Shown here piece by piece: positions 1-4,913 of a stretch of 7,289 bases of DNA. The position numbers were made by a program, and so were the translations under genes. The stretch is from positions 9,639 through 16,927 of the forward strand of contig QIAS01000347.1 in assembly GCA_003225615.1 (NCBI GenBank), read 5' to 3'. Within the stretch, counting starts at the first letter, position 1; every line of letters begins with the position of its first letter. The stretch comes from Acidobacteriota bacterium. Lineage in GTDB: Bacteria > Acidobacteriota > Terriglobia > Terriglobales > Acidobacteriaceae. Below the pieces are notes generated by a model. The model made no database searches. It had not been told where the DNA came from and saw only the letters and a list, made by a program, of their open reading frames with translations.

Positions 1-1143
1 CAATACGTTGCGTTGCGACATTTCGCGCATCAGGCCAAGGGGGTCGTGCTCATTCATCACCGCCACACCGTGGCCGATCCGTTCCGCATGGCCGCGCTCG
101 ATGGAATCCCGAATGTGAAAGCGCAAGCCCTCCGGTGGTACCAGGCCCATGGCAAGTTCGTCGGCGTGCAAGCTGATGTGTACTTTCGGATATATGCGGT
201 GGAGGTAGTCCAGCATCTGCATATGTAGCTCGAAATCGTGCATCGGGACGTACCAGTCTTCGGGCATCACGAGATTGAGGCCAACAAAGCGCGAATCGGC
301 CTGGGCGAGTTCGAACCCGAGAACAATTTGGGCAAACACCTGCTCGCGCGGCAGGCCTCGTAGCACCTGATAGAGGAAACGGGCCTTCACGTCGCAGCCC
401 GGACTCGCCTGCGGGGTGCCGCACTTGAGCAGGGCATGCATTTTGCCCTCATCGCGGTCGAGTTCCTTTCGAGTCGCGGAGGCCACGTCCTTGAGTCCCC
501 CACCCAGGAGCTTGTCACGCTGTTTTCCGAAGTCGTCGTCCCAGCCCAGCTTTGCGCCTAGCAGCGCTGCTTGCATGCCGTCGGACGTGTTCATCAGTTC
601 AAGATACTGCAAGTGGTCGGCGGCAGCGCGGGACGCGGCTTCGGCCAGTGAATCGCCGATGTGGTTGAAAATGGCCGGAAAAAACTTGTCAAAGGTCGCA
701 AAAAAGTGGTCGTGCGCCGATTCTTCCCGGTTCCAATTGCGCATGGACCATGCATCTATGATGGAGTTGTAAAGCACCGGGTCCTGATAAGCGCAACTGA
801 TGGCGGGCTTGCTAGTGAACTTCTGGCAGCCGCGATCGCAAGGAGGTGCAATAAGGACCGAAGTGGTTCGGTCTACGCAAAAACCATCACTCGCCGCGAA
901 GTCGATAAAACTCTCGGCATAGATGGCACCGGGTAGGTGGTTGTGCAGATCCCCGCCCTTGGGCAGGCCTTGCAGAAATGCGATCAATAATTGCGGGTTA
1001 CGGCGAATGGAATCGAGATAACGAGCAGTGCTGTCCTCCGAGGCGGAAGCAGCCTCGCCGGAAGCAGCAGCCGGTGTGACCCAACCGCCGGCGATTAGAT
1101 ACAGCATGATCAGAGGCCACACACATTGCTTTCTTCCGCCCAC
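1..1143 (-). CDS. Secreted adenosine deaminase (ADGF/CECR1-like), 3' end missing
   Basis: The minus strand is open for 381 codons from a GTG at 1143 to the window edge without a stop. The family hydrolyses adenosine or deoxyadenosine to inosine and ammonia with a zinc ion. Residues 6-27 form a hydrophobic signal peptide ending near AAAS, so a periplasmic or extracellular site is likely. The metal-binding HxH is seen at H67/H69 in PKGGDLHNHLPGA. The HAGE-like motif appears as HADE (H326 zinc ligand, E329 catalytic acid). RIGHG carries the catalytic H358. The last zinc ligand, the Asp of the SxDD region, lies off the left edge. Several cysteines (89, 102, 106, 117, 241, 250) would suit disulfides outside the cytoplasm, which is inference. 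The long insert between HxH and HADE, and the signal peptide, favour the growth-factor-type deaminases over short cytosolic Add. No in-frame stop or shift was found. Confidence 0.9.
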   Translation of the reverse strand, partial: MGGRKQCVWPLIMLYLIAGGWVTPAAASGEAASASEDSTARYLDSIRRNPQLLIAFLQGLPKGGDLHNHLPGAIYAESFIDFAASDGFCVDRTTSVLIAPPCDRGCQKFTSKPAISCAYQDPVLYNSIIDAWSMRNWNREESAHDHFFATFDKFFPAIFNHIGDSLAEAASRAAADHLQYLELMNTSDGMQAALLGAKLGWDDDFGKQRDKLLGGGLKDVASATRKELDRDEGKMHALLKCGTPQASPGCDVKARFLYQVLRGLPREQVFAQIVLGFELAQADSRFVGLNLVMPEDWYVPMHDFELHMQMLDYLHRIYPKVHISLHADELAMGLVPPEGLRFHIRDSIERGHAERIGHGVAVMNEHDPLGLMREMSQRNVL

Positions 1144-1155
1144 GGAGATCCTCCA
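1144..1155 (-). promoter_or_regulatory. Shine-Dalgarno deciding the GTG start of the deaminase
   Basis: On the minus strand GGAGG occupies 1154-1150, with six bases to the GTG at 1143. The reading frame stays open upstream of the GTG without an equally good site. The next in-frame ATG lies inside the hydrophobic signal segment, at about residue 13. The GTG start therefore gives a complete signal peptide. Confidence 0.75.
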
Positions 1156-1391
1156 GTTGATATCGGAGAAGCCGCATTCTACTCGTTCACCACCAAAAGC
1201 ACAGCAACCTTCACCGAAGCATGGGATTCCTCCGCCAAAACCCCTCCTGGCGACCTCAGCGCGCGGAGTTGTCACTTCTTCGACGGACGCTCCAAATCTT
1301 TATCCAGAGCCATTTCTGCTGGGATTTTCACACAGCGACAAGTATTCGAGCCCGCCAGGTTGTGCCCGATCAATTTTGCAAAGTACGCTAA

Positions 1392-1421
1392 AAACCGCGC
1401 CCCGTGCGGCAAGCGCACGGG
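1392..1421 (-). terminator. Terminator-like hairpin on the minus strand
   Basis: CCCGTGCG (1401-1408) pairs perfectly with CGCACGGG (1414-1421) across a five-base loop. Read on the minus strand, the hairpin is followed after six bases by a run of five T (complement of 1392-1396). The gap before the T-run is longer than usual. No minus-strand gene was found immediately to its right, so its role is unclear. It could insulate the deaminase from antisense transcription. Confidence 0.35.
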
Positions 1422-1516
1422 CATTCGCGATACCAGTTGCACCACATCTGTTACAGGGGCTTGTGGACAGGCTGCACTCGATTGCAACAGAAGGAGATGC
1501 AGATGGTTGTTTTTCA

Positions 1517-1544
1517 TTGACTATAAAAGTAAGAAGAGTAAAAA
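1517..1544 (+). promoter_or_regulatory. Candidate sigma-70 promoter for the tandem RNA
   Basis: TTGACT (1517-1522, five of six to the -35 consensus) is followed after 16 bases by TAAAAA (1539-1544, four of six to the -10 consensus) in an AT-rich stretch. The predicted start, about 1551, falls just before the first paired base of RNA copy A (1555). A better -10 word, CATAAT (1545-1550), would need a 22-base spacer and is less likely. The placement is suggestive and not proven. Confidence 0.45.
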
Positions 1545-1554
1545 CATAATCGTT

Positions 1555-1700
1555 CTTTGACACGTTCTAAGTTTTCCCGGTTGGTGCGGCGTCCGGGGCT
1601 CAAGCAAAGTCACTCTTCAGACCGCAAGGTCAAGAAGAGAGGGTGAGCAAGGGTCTATAGCCAAGTGCTGGTCGAGGCGAACAAGAACATCATGTCAAAG
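1555..1700 (+). ncRNA. Structured RNA copy A of a tandem pair, class unknown
   Basis: The RNA closes with CTTTGACA (1555-1562) paired to TGTCAAAG (1693-1700), then a C opposite ATCA (1689-1692). Next comes GTTCT/AGAAC (1564-1568/1684-1688). Inside lie four further helices. P2 is CCCGG/CCGGG (1576-1580/1593-1597) with a 12-nt loop starting TTGG. P3 is GCTC/GAGC (1598-1601/1645-1648). P4 is CTCTTC/GAAGAG (1613-1618/1634-1639), topped by GACC-GCAA-GGTC (1620-1631). P5 is GTCT/AGGC (1653-1656/1675-1678) with an 18-nt loop. Every helix recurs in copy B with different bases. Strand choice rests on the GNRA-type loop, the G-U pairs and the downstream U-tract. No open frame or known riboswitch, 6S, tmRNA, SRP or RNase P signature was recognised. 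No terminator separates it from copy B, so one joint transcript is likely. Confidence 0.8.
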
Positions 1701-1707
1701 GCAGGAT

Positions 1708-1872
1708 AGAGTCCCGAGGCGTTAAGCAGGTTTATCCGGTTGGCGGTAAGCCCGGAGCCCGAGCAAGGATCGCGCGTTATGCCCCGCAAGGGAAATAACG
1801 ATGGCAGGTCGGCAAGGGTCTAAAGCGAGCTACTGGCCGAGACGAATGAGCTTAACATCACCTCGGGACTCT
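1708..1872 (+). ncRNA. Structured RNA copy B of the tandem pair, class unknown
   Basis: Copy B begins seven bases after copy A. Its closing helix is 12 bp, 1708-1719 with 1861-1872. It is followed by the same C (1720) opposite ATCA (1857-1860), then GTTAAGC/GCTTAAC (1721-1727/1850-1856). P2 is TCCGG/CCGGA (1735-1739/1752-1756), again with a 12-nt loop starting TTGG. P3 is GCC/GGC (1757-1759/1811-1813). P4 is CGTTAT/ATAACG (1775-1780/1795-1800), with CCC-GCAA-GGG (1783-1792) on top. P5 is GTCT/AGAC (1818-1821/1840-1843) with an 18-nt loop. The strand GCAAGGGTCTA (1812-1822) is identical to 1647-1657 in copy A. The closing helix runs straight into a U-tract, so transcription probably ends here. 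Function is unknown. Confidence 0.82.
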
Positions 1873-1879
1873 TATTTTT
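1861..1879 (+). terminator. 3' end of the RNA pair: closing helix plus U-tract
   Basis: The 3' arm of copy B's closing helix (1861-1872) abuts TTATTTTT (1872-1879). The pairing arm lies about 140 bases upstream, so this is a long-range terminator stem and not a local hairpin. The stem is 12 bp and mostly G-C, followed directly by the U-run, which fits the intrinsic terminator pattern. Confidence 0.65.
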
Positions 1880-1880
1880 C

Positions 1881-1923
1881 AGGCACCCTCCCCCTGCTTA
1901 CGCGATTTCAACTGGTGCCTTTT
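1881..1923 (+). terminator. Weak second hairpin with a short T-run
   Basis: AGGCACC (1881-1887) pairs with GGTGCCT (1914-1920) across a 26-base loop, followed by TTT. It could back up the terminator just upstream. The large loop and short T-run make it weak. Confidence 0.3.
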
Positions 1924-2030
1924 GACACTGCGATGGGAAAATAGCACTCGGCGTTGAACGTTGAACTGGCTAAACGTGCCGGTGGTAGCGAGATCCTCAG
2001 ATTAGGTAGCTGCCATTGCTGATCGTGCCC

Positions 2031-2066
2031 AGAAAAACAATGCCGGGCTGGTTGGCCCGGCTTGTT
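2031..2066 (-). terminator. Intrinsic terminator downstream of the 76-residue gene
   Basis: GCCGGGC (2042-2048) pairs with GCCCGGC (2055-2061) across six bases. AACAA (2036-2040) and TTGTT (2062-2066) extend the stem past one bulged T. On the minus strand the GC-rich core is followed by ATTGTTTTT, a good U-tract. It therefore most likely ends transcription of the leftward gene that stops at 2146. On the plus strand the T-run is broken, so bidirectional action is possible but weaker. Confidence 0.7.
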
Positions 2067-2145
2067 CCCTTACTTACCCATCCGGAACCCCTGTTCAAGG
2101 CTCCCAGAAAAGCTTGTCACCGTCTTCTTACACCCTTGGGTCGCC

Positions 2146-2376
2146 TTACATCACCAATGCCAAATTCTCCAGTTCGTGCTGCAGAACGCGTAGAGCACAC
2201 CCTGCCATTTCCACCCGGCCGGCTGCATCGATGGCTGCTTCTGGGGATACCCCGTAACCTCTTCCCATGAGAAATACCTGCAAAAGTTCGGCGGCCTCGC
2301 GGGAATCGATCATACCGCTTTGCAAAAGATCGTTCCGTAGAGCCGTCAGCTCTGTAACGGAAAATCGCTCTTTCAT
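2146..2376 (-). CDS. Small hypothetical protein, 76 residues
   Basis: I do not recognise a family. The product is mostly predicted helix, acidic-to-neutral and without a signal peptide or membrane segment, so it is probably cytoplasmic. It starts MKERFSVTEL and has one Cys (residue 60). Residues 20-37 (SGMIDSREAAELLQVFLM) and 44-72 look like two amphipathic helices around a Gly-rich turn GRGYG (38-42). The start chosen is the ATG at 2376, seven bases after an extended ribosome-binding match. A GTG at 2388 and an ATG at 2385 in the same frame overlap that site and are unlikely. It stands alone: Trm112 lies about 280 bases upstream in the same direction, and a strong terminator follows. The good ribosome site, the terminator and the plausible composition argue for a real gene. 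Confidence 0.65.
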   Translation of the reverse strand: MKERFSVTELTALRNDLLQSGMIDSREAAELLQVFLMGRGYGVSPEAAIDAAGRVEMAGCALRVLQHELENLALVM

Positions 2377-2383
2377 GGCCGTC

Positions 2384-2392
2384 ATCACCTCC
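2384..2392 (-). promoter_or_regulatory. Near-perfect Shine-Dalgarno fixing the start of the small gene
   Basis: GGAGGTGAT on the minus strand matches nine bases of the usual complement to the 16S rRNA 3' end. It ends seven bases before the ATG at 2376. It contains the earlier in-frame GTG and ATG codons, which therefore are probably not used. Confidence 0.7.
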
Positions 2393-2550
2393 GACCTTTC
2401 CCTCTCTTAAGCTATTAGACTCATCGGCAGCCACAGACGTTGCATGCAATTGAGGTGCCGCAGCCGCACCCCACATGGGGGGGAACTCAGCAGTGTCTTT
2501 GAATAGTGAACTCGTTTAGCTTCGGGCACTTGCAGGCAGGCCTGACTTCG

Positions 2551-2569
2551 GTCACTTCCCTGAAGTGAC
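2551..2569. repeat. Perfect 8-bp inverted repeat with a 3-base loop
   Basis: GTCACTTC (2551-2558) and GAAGTGAC (2562-2569) form a perfect hairpin around CCT. Neither strand has a T-run after it, so it is not a standard terminator. It lies about 85 bases past the stop of the leftward Trm112 gene and about 175 bases before the start of the 76-residue gene. It could be an operator or a transcript-end stabilising hairpin. Nothing in the sequence decides. Confidence 0.5.
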
Positions 2570-2654
2570 GAAAAGGGTTATTCCAGAGTTGACACTCTGT
2601 GTCGTTCCAGAACGCAGCTGAGCGATAGCACGCAACTGCCTAGGGAAGGCGCAC

Positions 2655-2825
2655 TTAGGAGGGGTCGATCGTAGCCTCGTCGATCAACATGACGGGTATA
2701 TTGTCCCGAATCGGATAGACCCGCCGGCACTCACTACACTTAAGGCTCTCACCGTTTCCTTGCACTGTGACCGGCTTCTTACAAGCGGGGCAGACGAGAA
2801 TCTCCAGCAAATCTTTGTCAATCAT
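2655..2825 (-). CDS. Trm112 family zinc-ribbon protein
   Basis: The 56-residue protein starts MIDKDLLEILVCPACKKPV. It carries two CxxC pairs, C12/C15 and C30/C33, spaced as in bacterial Trm112-like proteins (about 56-65 residues, E. coli YcaR type). YPIRDNIPVML (37-47) is the typical family tail. In eukaryotes and archaea Trm112 activates methyltransferases acting on tRNA, rRNA and release factor. In bacteria the partner is usually not known. The frame is open to an upstream ATG at 2903, but residues encoded there do not resemble the family, so the ATG at 2825 is preferred. No clear Shine-Dalgarno precedes it, which leaves some doubt about the start. It is cytoplasmic and divergent from folD. 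Confidence 0.88.
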   Translation of the reverse strand: MIDKDLLEILVCPACKKPVTVQGNGESLKCSECRRVYPIRDNIPVMLIDEATIDPS

Positions 2826-2950
2826 GGGCGGAATTCTACGCCAGCCCGCGGTAGCAGGGAAGATCCTTGAGTTCGTATGTACCAAGAGTTCGATAATTTT
2901 CATTGCCGATTGCCAGTCTTGAAACTCGCGCCTAGTCGGCGCGCGCCTTC

Positions 2951-2987
2951 AAATCGCAAATTGGCAATTGAAAATTGTAAATTGTAA
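2951..2987. repeat. AATTG-rich degenerate tandem repeat between trm112 and folD
   Basis: The stretch holds repeated variants of 'caaattg', 'caattg', 'aaaattg' and 'taaattg'. It lies in the divergent intergenic region, is markedly more AT-rich than its surroundings and contains no gene. The divergent promoters of trm112 and folD must lie in or near this region, but no good -35/-10 pair stood out. TAAGAT at 3017 and 3022 are possible -10 words for folD. Confidence 0.5.
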
Positions 2988-3060
2988 GTCCTCATCCACA
3001 TCGTCAGGCGTGGATTTAAGATAAGATTCTTGTTTCCTTAATCCATTCTGGCGAGGGTTC

Positions 3061-4002
3061 ATGGCTGCCATTATTCTGGACGGCAACAAGATCGCTGCGG
3101 AAATCCGGGCAGAAGTCGCCGCCGAGGTGAAGTCTTTGGCCGGGGCAGGAGTGCGCCCCGGGCTCGCGGTTGTACTAGTGGGCAACAATGCGGCCTCGGA
3201 AATCTATGTTCGCGGCAAGGTCAAGAGCTGCGAAGAATTGGGCATCTACAGCGAGAAGCACACCCCACCTGACACCGTTTCTACCTCCGAACTGCTTCGC
3301 CTGGTTGAGGATCTGAACCGGCGGGACGAAATCGACGGCATCCTGGTGCAGCTTCCCTTGCCTCCACAGGTGGATTCCAAGAAGATCCTCATGGCAGTTG
3401 ATCCGGCGAAGGATGTGGACGGCTTTCATCCAGTGAATGTCGGTTTCCTCTCCACCCAGCGTCCCGGTCTGGTTCCATGCACCCCGGCTGGGATCATTGA
3501 GATTCTCAAACGCAGCCACATCCCAATAGCAGGCCAGGAAGCAGTCGTCGTAGGACGCAGCGACATTGTAGGTAAGCCCACTGCCATGTTGCTGATAAAC
3601 GGCAACGCCACCGTGACCGTCTGCCATTCCAAGACACGTGACCTGCCGGGGGTGTGTCGGCGGGCCGACATCCTGATTGCCGCCATCGGACGCGCCGGCA
3701 TGGTTACACGCGACTTTGTTAAGCCGGGAGCCACGGTCATCGACGTCGGCATAAATAAGGTGACCGATCCCGCCGAGTTCCAGCGCCTGTTTGCCGGCAA
3801 TGCCAAGCGGGAAGAAACTTTTCGCAGCAAAGGGTCCACCCTGGTCGGAGACGTTCATCCCGAGGTGGCCGAAGTCGCTGGAGCCATCACGCCCGTTCCT
3901 GGTGGGGTGGGTCCCTTGACCATTGCCATGCTGATGGTAAACACATTGCGTGCGATGAAATTACGGCGCGCCGCCGAAATCCCGGCGTTATCGAAAGCCT
4001 GA
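3061..4002 (+). CDS. folD: Bifunctional methylenetetrahydrofolate dehydrogenase / methenyltetrahydrofolate cyclohydrolase
   Basis: FolD converts 5,10-methylene-THF to 5,10-methenyl-THF with NADP, then hydrolyses it to 10-formyl-THF, which feeds purine and fMet-tRNA synthesis. It is a cytoplasmic dimer. The N-terminal catalytic domain shows Y49 and K55 in SEIYVRGKVKSC, Q97 in DGILVQLPLP and D120 in KDVDGFHP, the positions of E. coli Y50, K56, Q98 and D121. The Rossmann domain has VVVGRSDIVGKP (162-173), and PVPGGVGPLT lies at 278-287. At 313 residues it is longer than the usual 280-300, because of an insertion of roughly 20 residues between DVGIN (227-231) and LVGDV (261-265), plus a short tail. 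The ATG at 3061 has a modest GAGGG at 3053-3057, only three bases upstream. The frame is complete. Confidence 0.97.
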   Translation: MAAIILDGNKIAAEIRAEVAAEVKSLAGAGVRPGLAVVLVGNNAASEIYVRGKVKSCEELGIYSEKHTPPDTVSTSELLRLVEDLNRRDEIDGILVQLPLPPQVDSKKILMAVDPAKDVDGFHPVNVGFLSTQRPGLVPCTPAGIIEILKRSHIPIAGQEAVVVGRSDIVGKPTAMLLINGNATVTVCHSKTRDLPGVCRRADILIAAIGRAGMVTRDFVKPGATVIDVGINKVTDPAEFQRLFAGNAKREETFRSKGSTLVGDVHPEVAEVAGAITPVPGGVGPLTIAMLMVNTLRAMKLRRAAEIPALSKA

Positions 4003-4015
4003 TACTTCATCACGG

Positions 4016-4078
4016 AGCAAGGAGGAGAAGAACCGGCGTTCGGTCGTTCGGAATGCTTTTACGATTTCGCTCCTTGCT
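4016..4078. repeat. 9-bp inverted repeat in the folD-coaE gap
   Basis: AGCAAGGAG (4016-4024) is the exact reverse complement of CTCCTTGCT (4070-4078), 45 bases apart. In the folD-coaE transcript the arms could pair and enclose GTTCGGTCGTTCGG-like direct repeats. The first arm includes AAGGAGG, a strong ribosome-site-like word with no start codon close behind it. There is no T-run after the second arm, so a terminator is unlikely. Confidence 0.4.
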
Positions 4079-4120
4079 GCCTCATGAATGAGTTTTCTCC
4101 GTGGTGAATTGGCATTGAAC

Positions 4121-4134
4121 TTGTCGAACGACAA
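4121..4134. repeat. Short palindrome upstream of coaE
   Basis: TTGTCG (4121-4126) and CGACAA (4129-4134) form a 6-bp inverted repeat with an AA centre, 24 bases before the coaE start. The second arm runs into an A-tract. It could be an operator or part of the leader, but no known regulator box was recognised. Confidence 0.3.
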
Positions 4135-4158
4135 AAAACCGACTCCGGATGTGTCCGC

Positions 4159-4800
4159 ATGCTAAAGGTCGGCCTGACCGGAGGCATTGCCAGCGGGAAA
4201 TCCGTGGTAGGCGAAATGTTTGTAACGCTGGGCGCGCACCTCATTCATGCTGACCAGATCGCCCACGAACTCATGCAACCTGGAGAGCCTGTTTACCAGG
4301 AGGTGGTGCGGAGCTTTGGGCCCGGCATTCTGAACCCGGACGGCACGATCAGCCGCCCTAAACTCGCCGAGGTGGCATTCGGCTCGCCTAATGAAAATAT
4401 TGCGTCGCGCGTCGAAGAATTGAACCGCATAGTCCATCCCAGCGTAATTCAGATGCAGGACCAGTGGATGGAACAGGTCGGTCGCGAGCACCCCCACGCA
4501 GTTGCCATCGTGGAGGCGGCGCTGATCGTTGAGGCGGGAGCAGTCGGGCGCTTTGAGCGTCTGGTGGTAGTAGCCTGCCGGCCGGAGCAGAGGGTTCAGC
4601 GTTTTGCCCAAAGGTTGAAACTCGATCTCGACACAGCGCGCATGGAGGTGAACCGTAGAATGGCAGCCCAGATCCCTGACGAGGAGAAAAGCAAGCTCGC
4701 CGATTACGTGATCGACAATTCAGGCTCACTGGACGCGACAGAGAAGCAAGTCCGGGAAGTTTATGGGAGGTTGAAGCAGGAAGCGGAGAAAAGTCCTTAA
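4159..4800 (+). CDS. coaE: Dephospho-CoA kinase
   Basis: CoaE phosphorylates the ribose 3'-hydroxyl of dephospho-CoA with ATP, the last step of coenzyme A synthesis, in the cytoplasm. The P-loop GGIASGKS is at residues 8-15. HADQIAHEL (30-38) matches the conserved Asp region that binds the substrate. LNRIVHPSV (88-96) and the CoA-domain arginines in QRVQRFAQRL (144-153) follow the family order. ADYVIDNSGS (181-190) is the usual C-terminal 'DxVIxNxG' motif. At 213 residues it is slightly above the family's 190-210. The ATG at 4159 sits directly before the P-loop strand MLKVGLTGG and has no clear Shine-Dalgarno. It follows folD after 156 bases, so co-transcription is possible but not evident. 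Confidence 0.96.
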   Translation: MLKVGLTGGIASGKSVVGEMFVTLGAHLIHADQIAHELMQPGEPVYQEVVRSFGPGILNPDGTISRPKLAEVAFGSPNENIASRVEELNRIVHPSVIQMQDQWMEQVGREHPHAVAIVEAALIVEAGAVGRFERLVVVACRPEQRVQRFAQRLKLDLDTARMEVNRRMAAQIPDEEKSKLADYVIDNSGSLDATEKQVREVYGRLKQEAEKSP

Positions 4801-4913
4801 CCGCAGAGGACAAGGAATACCAGCACGTGACGATCAATCAAACCATCAAAAATCACCAACTCTATTTTGAACGATTACAATAAACTGCCTCTCAATCCGT
4901 GGGATTTTGAACT

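Larger units (their letters stand above)
1144..1552. other. Intergenic stretch, no convincing gene
   Basis: This gap of about 400 bases separates the leftward deaminase from the rightward RNA pair. Open frames exist on both strands, but their translations are rich in Ser, Pro, Ala and Arg with no recognisable domain, and they overlap each other. The promoter of the deaminase should lie here, but no clear -35/-10 pair was found on the minus strand. A GC-rich hairpin at 1401-1421 and the likely RNA promoter at 1517-1544 are listed separately. Confidence 0.6.

Noticed and set aside
50..424. Open frame of 124 codons on the minus strand
   Set aside because: It lies inside the adenosine deaminase gene in another frame, and its translation is Arg/Pro/Ala rich with no domain.
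416..936. Two plus-strand open frames
   Set aside because: Both are antisense to the deaminase, whose catalytic motifs make the minus strand the coding one.
1494..1520. AAGGAG followed by a tiny open frame (M-Q-M-V-V-F-H-stop)
   Set aside because: A seven-codon frame with one ribosome-like site is easily due to chance, and the following RNA has its own likely promoter.
1556..1562. TTGACA read as a -35 promoter box
   Set aside because: No -10 word lies 16-18 bases downstream, and these bases are explained as the 5' arm of the RNA copy A closing helix.
1028..1563. Overlapping open frames on both strands between the deaminase and the RNA pair
   Set aside because: They overlap one another, lack recognisable domains and have biased Ser/Pro/Arg content. 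The plus-strand ones also run into the deaminase signal-peptide region.
1555..1872. Identity of the RNA pair as 6S RNA, tmRNA, 5S rRNA or a group II intron end
   Set aside because: The plan is multi-branched with a GCAA-capped arm, so it is not the single long 6S hairpin. There is no tmRNA or 5S consensus, no intron domain V motif and no associated reverse transcriptase.
1555..1872. CRISPR array
   Set aside because: There are only two diverged copies with no identical short repeats and no spacers. The similarity is structural.
2117..2476. 119-codon minus-strand open frame
   Set aside because: It overlaps the 76-residue gene in another frame, has no good ribosome site, and its Arg/Gly-rich translation looks like a shadow.
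2655..2903. Longer Trm112 version starting at 2903
   Set aside because: The extra 26 residues do not resemble the family, which normally begins about ten residues before the first CxxC.
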